Part shown: one piece after another, positions 37,331 through 50,224 of the stretch
Layout: each line of letters starts with the position of its first letter
Position numbering within the stretch: the first letter of the stretch is position 1
Source: Syngnathus acus
Taxonomy: Eukaryota > Chordata > Actinopteri > Syngnathiformes > Syngnathidae
NCBI RefSeq assembly: GCF_901709675.1
Contig: NC_051103.1
Location: forward strand, 7,611,501 to 7,675,500
Reading direction: 5' to 3'
Length of the DNA: 64,000 bases
Translations under genes and position numbers: made by a program
Notes under the pieces: model-generated
The model's input: only the letters and a program-made list of their open reading frames with translations
Database searches by the model: none
What the model was told of the DNA's origin: nothing

Positions 37331-37500
37331 CCAATGCACATGTTGATTGAGCAAGACATTATCCAATCAGAAGCCAGCGTTCGATGGTTTGCCGGTCACG
37401 TAATTTGCTTAGCCAATGGAATCGCTCTGCCGGGTGTCAACCACTGTGAGCCGCATCGCCACCTCCTCCTTGTCGGCGGCGGAGGGATACTATATAAACA
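37331..37500 (+). promoter_or_regulatory. tob1 core promoter: three CCAAT boxes and a TATA box
   Basis: CCAAT pentamers occur at 37331-37335, 37363-37367 (ATCCAATCAG, a canonical NF-Y site) and 37413-37417 (AGCCAATGGA). A TATATAAA box starts at 37491. This spacing (CCAAT 75-160 bases upstream of TATA) is typical of an inducible Pol II promoter and predicts a start site near 37520. Confidence 0.8.
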
Positions 37501-37519
37501 AGTCGCCATCACTCTTTAA

Positions 37520-37722
37520 AGGGCAGAGTTGTGCAAACTCCCAGGCTGCTTGCGGGGAGTCATTTGAGCAGGATTTGTGGCTCGACATCAAGCTATCGAA
37601 AGAAGGAAACGTGCCTGGAATCTAGACACGTCGACATCATCATTTCCTACTGCACTTTTAAAGTCCCCGATCCTCCAAGCGGAAGCCTGCTCTTGCAAGA
37701 AGGACCTACTGTCATTTTCCAT
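37520..37722 (+). other. tob1: tob1 noncoding first exon (5' UTR)
   Basis: Sequence between the predicted start site and a strong donor, AT|GTAAGT, at 37722/37723. It would splice to an acceptor TTTCAG|GA at 38618/38619, upstream of the coding start. The 5' end is inferred from the TATA position. Confidence 0.6.
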
Positions 37723-38798
37723 GTAAGTACATGTTAAGTCAAACGCAGCGGTGTCATAATCGTCTAATTAACAATAAGAACTTCAGTGTGTATTTTCTTT
37801 TACTTTTTAATGAGTGACACCGGACTGTTAAATGTTGGTCACGCAGCATTTGTCGAATATTCTGGCTCCGACCACATACGTGACTTCATTTGACTTTTTG
37901 TTGTTGTTGCGTCCTTTAACCTTTAATCAATGACTTTGTAAATGATAAACCTCGACTCGCTACTCATACAGCATCGTCTCACGGTAGATTATTAAAAATA
38001 GATAAATGAATCCCCCCCCCACCACCACCACACACGCACAAAGTATGCTACACGGGCGTTCACACCCCTCACGGCAAGTTGCTAATGCTTGTGATGCTAA
38101 TTTCGACACTGTCATGCAAGACAAAAAAGCAAACCTATTTCTAAAAGTGTCCTTTAAAATGCACGTCGAGCCAGTGTTGATTATGTAATGACAGCATTTG
38201 CCCTTGTGTCTTGTTGGAAGCCAGAGACGTAGCGCGGAGGGAGGGAGGGAGGGAGGAAGGAAGGATCCACCCCAAGCAAGATCTTTCTTTCTTTCGCTCG
38301 GCGTTTTGTCCGAACATGTTTTCAACATCCGCGTGATTATTGCACACTTTCCGTTCACAAACGCTTGCCTTTATTCTGTCACACGAGGAACACCGTGTTG
38401 ACACAGTTAGTGACTCAATGGCTTATTTATAGAGGGGCTGATATCGTCCAGTTGAGAGATAGATGCAGTATTTGCAAACTCACTGTTGCTATTCAAGACG
38501 AGCTCCTGCTCCCTCTTCCATCATAGGCCGTTTTGTAGATGTCCAACATTTTCTGTTGGGCAAATGTACGAGTTGAAATAATGCAGAGGTACTAAAAGTG
38601 ACTTGTCTTGTGTTTCAGGAACCAGAACCTCGCCACGTTTCAGGAAAGAGATTCATCTGATCCACAAGAAGTCAATCTATACCTTTCCATCACAACGGTC
38701 ACTGCTGCCTTGAAGATTGTTTTTCTTTTCTTGTTTTTGCGGTGCCGCGGGGTTCCACAAACAACAGAGACTCAAACCTCATTACCAGCGAAGCAGCT

Positions 38799-39551
38799 AT
38801 GCAGCTTGAAATTCAAGTAGCACTCAACTTTATTATTTCCTATCTCTACAACAAACTCCCCCGACGACGTGTGAATATCTTTGGCGAGGAGCTGGAGAGC
38901 TTGCTGAGGAAGAAATACGAAGGCCATTGGTATCCGGATAAGCCGTACAAAGGCTCGGGGTTCCGCTGCATCCATGTAGGGGAGAAGGTGGACCCGGTTG
39001 TGGAGCAGGCCGCTAAAGAGAGCGGGCTGGCCATAGAAGATGTCCGCAATAACCTCCCTCAGGACCTTAGCGTGTGGATTGACCCCTTCGAGGTTTCCTA
39101 CCAGATCGGTGAGAAGGGAGCAGTCAAGGTGCTGTATGTGGACGATAGCAGTGAGAACGGTTCCGAGCTCGACAAGGAGATCAAGAACAGCTTTAATCCC
39201 GAGGCCCAAGTCTTTATGCCAATCACCGAGCCCGTCGGGGCCTTGTCGGAGTCCAGCTCTCCCTCCCCTCCTTTCGGGCAATCGGCCGCCGTCAGCCCCT
39301 CCTTCATGCCGCGGTCGGCCCAGCCGCTGACCTTCACCACCGCCACCTTTGCCGCCACCAAGTTCGGCTCCACCAAGATGAAAAGCAGCGGCCGCGGCAA
39401 CAATAGCGCCAACGGCGGCGGTAGCAACAAGGCGGCGGCGGCGGCGGCGCGGTCGTCGCCCATCGGCAACCTGGGTCTGAATGTCAACACCTTGCTGAAG
39501 CAGAAAGCCATCTCCACCTCCATGCACTCGCTGTACGGGCTGGGCCTGAGT

Positions 39552-39583
<32 letters not shown>

Positions 39584-39842
39584 GCCCTCGGCTCTGTCCC
39601 CCAACGCCAAGGAGTTTGTGTTCCCCAACCTCCAGAGTCAGGCCAGCCCCGGCGGCGGGCCAGCGTTTGCCGCCGAGGCCTCCCTGGGGCTGGGCTCCCT
39701 GGGGCTGCCGTACAACAATGCCTTGGACGTGTTTGCAGCCTACGGAAGTCTCAACGACAAGTCCCTGGTGGATGGCCTCAACTTCAGTCTGAGCGCCATG
39801 CAGTATTCTAACCAGCAATTCCAGCCCGTCATGGCTAACTAA
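38799..39842 (+). CDS. tob1: tob1, anti-proliferative BTG/Tob protein
   Basis: A single coding exon of 347 codons ends in TAA. The ATG at 38799 starts [20 protein letters not shown], the family N-terminus; upstream in-frame codons have no ATG. Tob1 bridges the CCR4-NOT deadenylase (through the BTG domain, residues 1-117) and poly(A)-binding protein, promoting mRNA decay and restraining cell proliferation. Visible are BTG box A ([18 protein letters not shown]), box B ([20 protein letters not shown]) and two PAM2 motifs that bind PABPC1: [12 protein letters not shown] at 131-142 and [12 protein letters not shown] at 266-277. Homopolymers are six Ala from (GCG)6 at 212-217 and nine Gln from (CAG)9 at 252-260. 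The C-terminus [14 protein letters not shown] is the conserved Tob ending. tob2 is less likely from this match and the linkage. Confidence 0.96.
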
Positions 39843-40800
39843 GTCACCACGCAAGACGGTTATTTATAAACCAAGTTGGCTCGGAAGAGAGAGGGAAAAA
39901 CAAAACGCACACTTTGGAAACTGGCGTGCTAGCGACTCGTCAGTCAAGCGCATGTGCCCAAGGGTTTGCTAACTGGAAGCCCTTGAGATTGTTTTCTACT
40001 CGGAGAAGCTTGTTGTACAAACACATTCAAGCTTGGTTACTTCAATTCACCATGCGTTATTGCTTTTCTTTTTCCCTTTTTGCCAACCGAGCACAATAGT
40101 CTTTTATTTTTTACCATGTTGATGAAAATACTCCCAAAAAGAAAAACCCCACAAGCTTCGAGTTTTGGCCTCTTCCAGTATTTTGCAGTTGGTAAGACAA
40201 GGCAGATTTTTATGAATTGGCACTACTAAGTGGGGTTACTTGGTCTTTTTCTAATTGTATAATTTAATTTAGTACAAAGTTTGTAAGATATCAGAGTATA
40301 TATTGTTTCTATGACATGGTGTTGCATTTATATCTTTTTACTACTCCAGTGATCTGTGATGGCTGCAGCAGCTTTTCCTTCTTTTTCTTTTTTTTTTAAA
40401 GACTTGTTAAAGAAATCCATCTTTAAAAGAAAAAAAATACACCAGATATTCTGAAGATTGTGTACAGAGTATTCCTTTAGTGGTGGAACTCAAGTGTAGG
40501 AATATTTGCTATTTCTGAAAGATGAATTGTATTTTCTTTTAAGAGGTTGAAGATTTTGCTATACTATGGAAAACAAATGTAATCGTATGGATATTAATTT
40601 TGTACCTACATTGTGCAATACTTGATGAAAAAAAAATACGGTATAACAAAGTATTTTGAGTCAGTGTCTTACATGTCAAGAGGGACTGAAATAGTTTATA
40701 TTGTTAAGTTTGTATTAAATGCTTCAAAAGTATATGCTTGTCTTTATTATTTTTCATATTTGCACCCTGGTCTTTTTAATAAAAGAAACTACAGTTGGAA
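39843..40800 (+). other. tob1: tob1 3' UTR with AU-rich element, miR-25/92 site and poly(A) signal
   Basis: An AU-rich nonamer TTATTTATA lies at 39860-39868, only 17 bases after the stop. GTGCAATA at 40613-40620 is a perfect 8-mer match to the miR-25/32/92 seed. AATAAA at 40778-40783 predicts an end near 40800. These suit a short-lived, post-transcriptionally controlled mRNA. Confidence 0.7.
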
Positions 40801-42313
40801 GATTTTGTCAACTCCGTTCTCTTTGCCTGCCTAAATATTTGGACGATTTTAGCACACGTAGCTGTTTCGCAAGCTAATAATAGAGGCGTGAGTAGCACGG
40901 GAGATTTATGCACGGGAAGGTTGCTCGTCCACCGATGAGCAAAATGCAAGTGATTTTCTTAAAATCTCCATTGCCGTAATCAATTGGTTGGACAAAACAG
41001 ACGAGCAAACAATTCTTGTTCCCGGATCACCTTGTGGTTTTTTTTTTTTTTCCCCTTGCGGTCCTAATGAGAAACAATATGCAAAGCAGACTTTCAGTAC
41101 AATGCACACAAGCATGAACATCTCAAGCCCACAGATGGTGCTGGGAAACTCCCAAGGTTGGCCCTGCTGTGACTCCATCTTGTCTAGTGTGTATACTCCA
41201 CTTATTCAGTATTTTTTCAAATGCTTCATGGAAGGAAGCAGCTAGGGCATGTTTTGTTTGGAGTGAACAACCACAACAAATCACTTAGGAAATCTATTAA
41301 CTAACATTTTCAAACAATGAAAAGATTTTTGTGTTTATTGGCAATTAACTAGTCCAAGATAATGAGGTGTAATGTACCGGGTCCAATTTTTAGGTCAGCT
41401 TTCCTTCAATTGTTAACATGCAAAATATTGAGTTTCATTCGAATCATTTCACATGACTACAGATGCATACATTTTTGTCCTTTAAGTGACATCATGGTTT
41501 TTTTTTCCCATGTGGCAGACCTACAACATGAAGTGAGCACAACGATAAAAACAAACAATGATCATGTCATGGATGGAGAAAGGCATTTTGTAAATAAATA
41601 GACAGATTTTCATATAAGCAGATCATATTGACTTTTTCTTAATCACTCGCCACTTTTCATAATCTATCTCCTTTAAAGTATTCAATGGAGAAGATGAAGT
41701 GAGAAAGGGATAGTTGTCATCCTGAATTCATTAAAGAGAATGAGGTTAACACCTGCATGTGATTTGGGATTTTAGCACGTGAGCCAAAGACGATACTGCC
41801 ACGTGAGTGAGTGGAGTGGAGTGGAAGGAAGCATGACTGGGAGCTGCACACTTGATTAAAAAGACATAACCATGAGCCCAGATAAAGAGGATCGACACTA
41901 GCCTGTGTTATCTAATGATAAAGCCCAATACTGAGACTCAAATGAATAGAGGCTGCTCCGTGTTTGGCCAGGATAGAACTTGAGTCATTTGCAGCTTTCA
42001 ACTGCTGCCAAGTCATTTTAGTGAGGATCATCCATTCTGTCCTATTCTTATTCCGCGGCTGACAATCGTTCAGGCTAAAAGCACCGCATCAATCCACCAG
42101 GGAGTCATAATCCATATTTCATTGCTCTCACAAGCCTAAAAAGAAAGCTTTGTTGCTATGACTTACTTTCACGACTCTCTCTTATGCCTAATTCACACTG
42201 ACTGCGGAACGGATGTGTTGTGGTGGTGGAAGAAGTACGGACTGCAATGTGTCCGGAAATCTGTAACGGTGAGACCACGCCGAACGTCTGCATTTGTTTT
42301 TTTAAAATAATAA

Positions 42314-42396
42314 TACCGTATTTTCCGGACTATAAGTTGCACCCCTGGCCCAACTATGAAAAAATAACTGCGACTTATAGTCCGGAAAATACGGTA
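42314..42396. mobile_element. 83-bp palindromic MITE
   Basis: Perfect 24-bp terminal inverted repeats, TACCGTATTTTCCGGACTAT plus AAGT at 42314-42337 and the reverse complement at 42373-42396, flank a 35-base centre. A TAATA flank on both sides could be a target duplication but is AT-rich. A related sequence occurs at 47422. The superfamily was not assigned. Confidence 0.85.
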
Positions 42397-43906
42397 ATAA
42401 TGAAAAAAATACAAAACTAGCTTCCAGAATGGCGGCCTCGCAAGTCAGTGTGAATAATGCCTTAGTGTCTGTTTGTTTTGCTTTGCAGGCAGAGTTGAAG
42501 GTTAGACAACCGAGAGGGTGTAGCGCATACTTCGATAGGTTTAAAAATAGACTTGTCTGCGTCATCCGAGGAGAATCCTTGCCTCTCCGCAATAAGCGAC
42601 CCGCCCAGGTGCCAGCAACGGCTATGCAAATCCACAATTCTTCCTTCACACCTACTGACGTAACATGTGACGAGGCACCAACGCAATCCGGGCGCAATTC
42701 TCAAAGCGAAGGCATGAAGAGAAGCTTGAAAAGCAGGCCGACAGAGACAAAGCAGGGAGAGACCTTTTCATAAATACATTTCAGGCAAAACCTGTAGCCA
42801 TGACAACCATTTCCTTGAGTTTTTCTGATGCTGATGATAGCTGCTTGAAGAAGAAAGAGAAAGCCAGTGCTGTATTTCACGAATGGTAAATGATGGAAGA
42901 TGGATGGAATCTTATTTCCAGCTACATCTTCTGGAGCTTCGAAACAGGAAATAATGGTGTCACCAATCACGGTGCATTATCGGCATGAGTCTCCCTCCAC
43001 ATTTCCATTCGCCTGAAAAAATAATTAATGAGCTTGTCAGACAGCAGCAGTCTAAAATGCAAATATGTAAAAAGCAAAAAATGAGATCATTATGTCAAGA
43101 TATGACTTCTGTTTTGAAGGATTCTTTTTTTTTGCATAAACTAAACATATAAAACATTTTGTGTCTCCAGCTTGTTTTGGGTCATCTCCGGGGCCTCCCC
43201 ACACCTCACCAGGGAAGCACCCAGGTGGCATCATTACTAGATTCCCCTCACGAATGACCACGCTTCTCACCTCCAAAAGAGGTCCTGGACACCCTGGAGA
43301 GGAAACTCATTTCAGCAGCTTGTTCTTGTTCTTTCAGTCCGGAAACAATAGGTGAGGGCAGCAACGTGAATAGACTCATAAATTTCACACTTGGGGAAAG
43401 ATCTCATTCGTGACCTGGAGAGGGCTTTTCACCCTTTTCCGATTTGAATTCTCACATCAACCGCTTCACACTCCATTGCGGACAGCTCCAGTGAGAGTTG
43501 AAGATCTAAATTAAAAGCAATACTATTTGGTGTTATTCACATGTATGTGCGTATTTTGATGTGGAAAATGAAACGAGAGCATTTTCAATTTCCCCTCTCT
43601 CTATATATTTGCATAAATGATATTTTTCTGCTTTACAGTGTTCAGTAGCACCAACACACTATTCACTTGCCGAGTTATTGGAAGTGAATTGGTAGACCTA
43701 ATTAAAAAAAAGTGTATCCAGCTATGCAGCTCCCCCTGGCATAATTCAGCTGATTGTTTTGGGCCATAAATTGGTAGTTTTTTTTTTTTTTCCGCACAGC
43801 CGTATTGCTCATTTATTTTCCCAAGAGCAGGCAGTAATTTTCTCTGAAAAATACCAATTGCCATTCCCATCATTTTAAAAACTAGCTAGTGAATATGAAT
43901 TTAGAG

Positions 43907-44125
43907 CAGGGGAGTCCAACTCATTTTTGTCGCGGGCCGCGTAGTTTCCCTTGGAGGGCCATAACGGTTCAAATATTTTACCAACGGTAATAGAACTGCT
44001 AGCAATATCTCTGTTTTTTAAAAAAAATTGTTATTTTAGTATTGACACAAGTCAGTGCACAATTTGTCTTGGCGGGCCACCTAAAATGATATGGCGGCCC
44101 CCGGGCCTTGAGTTTGACACCTATC
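43907..44125 (+). mobile_element. Complete 219-bp hAT-like MITE with 8-bp target duplication
   Basis: The element starts CAGGGGAGTCCAACTCATTT and ends CTTGAGTTTGACACCTATC. Its termini are imperfect inverted repeats (C/GAGGGG/T..GTC.AACTCA). It is flanked by identical octamers ATTTAGAG at 43899-43906 and 44126-44133. Eight-base duplications and CAGGG-type ends are the hAT signature. It has no transposase, so it is nonautonomous. Confidence 0.9.
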
Positions 44126-44610
44126 ATTTAGAGAGTTGGCTCAGTGTAACATGCGACCATTTGTCTATTTCAGATCCATGATCTGTCATCAATTATTGGA
44201 GGACAAAGAAATCATGTCTTTGGTCGAAAGTGAAGTTTATATCTACCTATCGCACATGAGAACCGTTGAGATATCATACCCGAATATCTTATCCCTAGTT
44301 TCTTCTGGATTCAATACTCGGCTGTGTAATTTAATCTCAGCAATTCCCTGGAGCTCTTCCCTAGCAAACCTTTCCTCTAATAATAGGAAACCCAGGCGCA
44401 GTCTCCTTTCTAATCTCTGCTGAGTGGATATTTGTCTAACTGGTTCCCCTGCACAGTAGAGATAAGACTGCAGTCAAGCACAAACTAACTTTTGCTTGTA
44501 ATTTAACAATACTGACAGCTAAAAAAGACCAAGCCTAGAAACAAATCATGTTTATGTTTTGTTATCTTTACAAGGAATGAGATGACAGGAATGTAATAAG
44601 TGCTAGCTAG

Positions 44611-44611
<1 letters not shown>

Positions 44612-44654
<43 letters not shown>
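44612..44654 (+). repeat. (AT)n microsatellite
   Basis: An uninterrupted AT dinucleotide run of about 43 bases follows GCTAGCTAGC. A second, imperfect TA-rich tract lies at about 45340-45412. Confidence 0.95.
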
Positions 44655-44656
<2 letters not shown>

Positions 44657-47421
44657 ACTTCTAGATGCACTACTTTAGGAATAACTCCATAAATTAGGCT
44701 GGTGAGGAAACCATTTATCATTATTAGGTGTCTGTTTTAGTCTTGTAATGGCTGATGGAAGATGTGATGAGATCGGTGCACAATGAACAGATGGGATGCG
44801 TACTAACTTCCATCTGCTCTCCCTCATGCTTAGAGTGTGATTCTTTTCTTTTTCCAAAAGGGAGCATGTGAGGTGACTTTTATAGTACGTGGATGGAAAA
44901 AAAAACTCTTTGTTAGTCCACGCTGAGTCTACATCATCGCCTCACGGCCATGTTTCATTTATGGTTCCTGCTAAAATAGATGCCGAGGGGACTGGCGCAC
45001 TCATCTCCCATGGTTTTAATATTTCACTCGCTGGGAATAAATGTCAGTGGGATGCGTGACAAGGTTTTGCTGTGAAAGGTCAACGTGGAACTGGAAGGAT
45101 TCACATGTGTGCTGATTGCAAGATTCCTCAAGGGCAAGCTAAGCGCTGCTGGGAAATATGGCGAGTGGACCAACGAACATCAGTTTCAGATCAGCGCTTT
45201 TGGGTCAATACTCCTTAATGTCAGTCCACCTCTCAAAGAGCGGTATTGACCCATCTGATGAGGTTTTATACCTTTGCCTTTTAGAAATCTTGACTTGACT
45301 ATAAAATACTAAACAATTATTACACAAGTACCCTTCACATTATATATAAATAATATACTATATATATATATTATATACAAATATATATATATATACTATA
45401 TACAATATTTATTTATTTTGCCTTGAAGAAAAAAGTCTGAACAAATGGTAAGGTAGACTCCACTCTATAATTCAGTTCGTAAATAATATTAGAATAATAT
45501 CGAATCATAGAATATTTGCCAAATAGTGGACAGTTACATTTTGAACAGGTTCTACTGTACATCCATTTTCTTTTCTCATCACCTCATCCTATTTTTCTTT
45601 GTCTGAGATTATGTTCCCTAGTTTAATAGCCTACAGCACCCGCTATTGCAAATCAATAGTTACATTCTGAGGGCGTGATGATCAGCAGAAAATGAGCAGC
45701 TGCTGCTTTCTTTCTGTCTTAGCACGTAAGAGGCTGGATAGGATTTCAGCTTTTCATCATCATTAGAAAGGAGAGTGTGTACATGAATATGTACGCTCTC
45801 TCATTGGCTGGCCACTTTCTGAGGATGTGAACTGTGAAGCAGAGATGAGAGAGGGGAGTCTGTGTTTGGGAGGTGTCACCTTCCATCTTTCCGTACATTG
45901 ACCTTCTGAGGTAACCCATTCCGTTTGTGTGTGTGGCCTACCATGTATATTGTTCTCCCACGACGAGCCTATGAATCATTTGTTGTGAGGCCTTTGAGGT
46001 GCAATGAGCGAAGGTCGATTCTCTCGTCCTTCTGCCGACTGGAGCTTTTCAATCCAGCTCATTTGTGTGCGTCCTCTGAATGATGCTCAGCAAACAATGC
46101 AAATGTTTGTTTCGAAATAGAGCAGGAGAAAAGTGTGAATTTCATTTCACACACTATGAATGCGTGTTATCGTCTTTCATTTAAACACGGAGGAAATATA
46201 GGTCGTGGTGTCATGATTTCACAATGACAACGATGTCACGTCACAAATGAAAATTGTTATCAATGTTTGGGATGAACTTCATATCGTAGCACTTTTGAAG
46301 CAATGGAGTTTCTTTCCACTGTATGACTCACAAGGAATCATGTGCTCGTCACAATCTGATTACTCACAGTAAATGACTATATGAACTTTCAATGCACCTT
46401 TTTGAAAAGCATGTGATCTGCTGGCCAAAAGATTTGGATCAAGAGTGTAACAAATCAAGTCACAGCAATTCTTGCAAATCTGAAAATTGCCACAGATCTA
46501 ATTTGAGAGGAAAACATGCTCCAGATGTATTTTATGCAGGAGGTATTTTGGTGTGTGGGATGAATAAAACATTAGCGCACCTTGTTTATTTCCATCCCTC
46601 AACCGTAACTCGTTCTTTACATAATTGAATTCTAGACAGTTGGAGGTGCTGCATCTAATTGAACCTCTAGCCACGAGCCAGAGAATGATTTGTTTCCGCG
46701 CTGACTCCATGCTTTCAAGGCTGCTCTGCATCGACAAGAGAAACCTGAAGGGTGAGTGCGCTTAAAGTAGCATTCAAGAAATATTGCTTTGTTTGTTTAT
46801 TGTTTTGTTTTGCTCCAGAACTCCGCCTACAGTTGCTACGTGTCGTTTCCTTATTCTTGTAAATACAGGAAACAACCTTTCATTTTTTATTTTCAGATTG
46901 TGTATTTGTTTTTATACATTTTTAAAAAGTTCAAACTTCAGCAAGGGATGAAAGAACACAATTCCCCCTCACATATGAAACATCCCAGCAGCCAGCCCTC
47001 CTTCCCTTTTCTATGCTGGCCACGTTTTCTTTTTTGTTTGATTTGTTGCCATGCTGCTCATTACAGCAGAGATTGTGACAGCTTTGATTGTGAAAGAAGG
47101 CCCATTGTGCATTTATGCAAAGCCTGTGGATGCCATTGTGGTTCACAACTAATGATGGCCATTCACTCCAAAGTTCCCCTTTTCTCACACTCAGCTGGAA
47201 CATTACATCTGCATTCTGCCTTGTACCAAACCAGTGGAAGAATGAATTACTGGAAGGAAAATGGCTAAAAACAGAAACAATTACAAAGGCTTATAGAGCT
47301 GTTCTACGCTTAATGTCACTAGCAATTTAATTGTGGGTGAGTCAGCAGAGCAGTCGGACTACGCCCCGCTAATTCATTGTATAAGGGAGAAAAAAATGCT
47401 TGCGAAATCAAATCATATACA

Positions 47422-47495
47422 TACTGTATTTTCTGGATTATAAATCGCTCTGGAGTACAAGTCGCACCAGCCAGAAAGTGCCCTATTTTTGGCCC
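47422..47495 (+). mobile_element. Diverged MITE terminus related to the 42314 element
   Basis: TACTGTATTTTCTGGATTAT, then AAATCGC, resembles the terminal repeat of the 42314 element with several substitutions. It is followed by GAGTACAAGTCGCACCAGCC, a typical internal repeat of this family. The right boundary was not found. Confidence 0.6.
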
Positions 47496-50224
47496 AACTT
47501 CTCTGACACTGCCATTTTGATGAAAGATTTTATTCTGTTCATATACTCCTCTCCAAAAAGTGTCCCTAAAACATGACGTTGGCACATGTAATGCAATAAA
47601 CCGATAACACCTCCAGGCAAAGCGTCAACTTTTTACTACGGTCAGAGGAATGCTTTGTTTTTAGACTTAGCAAAAGGCGTAATGTGATCTCATGTTTTGG
47701 AGGAAGGCGGATGCGACCTAGAATGGGACCCATGGGAATCATGCATGAGGGTTTTGTGCTTAGAAGGTGACTGACTGGCAGCTAGTATCGAGTGAACAAC
47801 CAGGGGAAACTGGAGATGATGGACACATTGGACTCGGGTTCGTTGGCTCAGTGTTTCCACTCACCTGCCCCCGTTGATCAGTCTGTACAATTATTGCTCG
47901 ATTATTTCATCATCTTTTAACAACGTAGCATAGACATACTTCATCCAGACATTTTGAACATTGTATTGGCAACATTTAAACCATCATTTTTCAATAACCT
48001 ATGCAAAGAAAGTATTACAGTAAATATGATTTTTTTAAATAATATATACAGTGTGTTTTAAGGCCATGAATTGAAAACATTCTTTTAAAAAATAATAAAT
48101 ATAAAAATAAAACGAATAAAATTAACCAATTAGCGGAATGTTTTACTGCCAAATATTGGAATTGGCATTGGCCTAATATGGGCCCTAATATATTTATCAG
48201 CTGCTGAAAAATGAACTACCCATTCTTTGTTTGCCTCCTTGTTTTTTGCATTCAGTTTGACCTCTAAACGTACGTAGCTCCACTGCCTATGTAACGTCAC
48301 TCCACTCCACTCCACTCATCTTTGAGAGCAGCGCCCATCCGTCACCTATGCGTCACAGCTGACTCAGTCACCTGACCCACTAGAGAAAATAACCTAGGTC
48401 TCATCCAGGGGAGGCGATGTTCTTACCAGGCTAAAATCTTGGACGCCAGCACATGAGGATCCCTAAATAGACAATACACGGCCATATATCAAAGATATGT
48501 GTAAACTCCATTCGGATATTTTTTTTCTTTTGATTTGATCACATGACCCTTGTTGCTTTCTGGATTGTTGCAATATGATGCGTGGTATTTTTTCTTTTTT
48601 CTTCCCCTTTCATTTCTGGTACGAGTCAGTGGTAATTGCCTCAGACATAAGCATGCAGACATTCTTTTCTGCATGTGTGAACGCCACTGGAGTCACTCTC
48701 TCTCTTTCTCTCTCTCGTCCATGGACACACACACACACTGCTCTGGGCAGATGTGCATAATCAAATGACCCTTTGGTTCTTTGGGTGGTCACTAAAATAA
48801 GCAGCACTAATTGAATCGCATCATGAGCGTGCTGTCATCATTGTTCTTCCCACGGTGACGAGACGAAGAGAACAAAAGCTGAGATTGGCAACAATGTAAA
48901 GCCGAGTTGAACATGTATTCAATTTTAAGAGCTCATCTTAAATCACAAAGTGACCTTGCAACGCAGAGGAGAATCCTGTCGGTGGGCGGCATGATGCGGC
49001 ACATTTTGTGCAACCTGCTGTTGGGTGTTGACACTTATCCTCCCACATCAAACGGTGACTCATAATTGTTGCATCACCGCTGAAATTTCTTCTCATCATT
49101 TTAGATACGAGAACTGAAAAAAGCCTCGTGTTTTTATTGGTGGGCTCTCTCCGAAAAGCACTGAGGGAGAAATGTGTATTGCTTAATTAGTCTTTAAACA
49201 GTAATAGCGTTCTAGTAGAGTCAGCCCAAATGTTTTTCTTTTTACTGCTCAAGCCAAACGGCAAGCCCATATCAGGTCCTAGTGATAATGCCGTTGTCAC
49301 GCTGCTCTTACCTAGACTGGCTAGGCAGTACCCAATTAGACGCACACACTCTTTCTTTGAATGCGTTTCTTTTTTAGCTTAGCCCAGAGATAAGTCCAAA
49401 TATAGGAAAGTGGATGAGTGCGTGCGTCATCAGGAGCAATTATGTGTGCTTTTGCATGCATGCATGCATTTGTTTGCTACCATTTGATATGTTCTACTGC
49501 TTCGAAATGAACTCTGGCAGAAAGAATATAAATAATTTGTGTTTTTTGCAATGTCAACAAGGTCTATTACAACCTTCACTTCCTTCTATAGGCCAAAGAT
49601 ATTTTAGTCTCTGGTCCTCTGACATGCTAAAAGAAAACATCGGTACTTTTGATACTCACATTTGTACCCAACAGCTTGAGTGCTTTAAATTTCAAACTGT
49701 GAGATTCTATTTTTACTTTTTTTCTCCCTCGGCCCAAAGTAACAACCTGGCGCTAACCTGTAACCTTTTTAGATGTATTTGGACTTACTAGAACAATATT
49801 AAATTGACTTCCAACAAAATGAAAATTGTTCCTATGTTAACACCTAGCACGCTAACATCATGTTTGCATCTATATGTTAATTCTGCATTTTTTTTTTTCC
49901 CACAGCAAATAGGCAATGCTGAAGAAAATACTCTCAATTTTACCTATTGGAAGCAAAGCAATGTTGCACTATATATGTTAATGAAACTATCTTATCTCAA
50001 TATTACAAGACACAAATTGTGAGATGTATAACATTGAAATGTAATGACTTGCAGATGCATTTATCTGAGAATGAAAAAAAATCGATAGCACATGAAATAC
50101 ATAAGAATATTTGCACGCACGTGCGCGTTACCAAGTGCACACAGTGTACCGAGGCACAGTTTTCCTGAACTGTGTCCAACTGGAAGAGTCTTATTGCAGC
50201 TCTGCACTTTGGGGAGACACCTCA

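Noticed and set aside
38237-38264. The GGGA repeat and other short-period tandem tracts as a CRISPR-like array
   Set aside because: Repeats are uninterrupted microsatellites with no spacers, and the genome is vertebrate.
38742-38798. An N-terminal extension of tob1 beginning at 38742
   Set aside because: The codon at 38742 is GTG and the family N-terminus [10 protein letters not shown] begins at the ATG at 38799.
38772-39854. A 360-codon open frame on the minus strand across tob1
   Set aside because: It is the antisense shadow of a GC-biased coding exon. The plus strand encodes complete Tob1, and the minus product is low-complexity Gly/Leu/Arg-rich.
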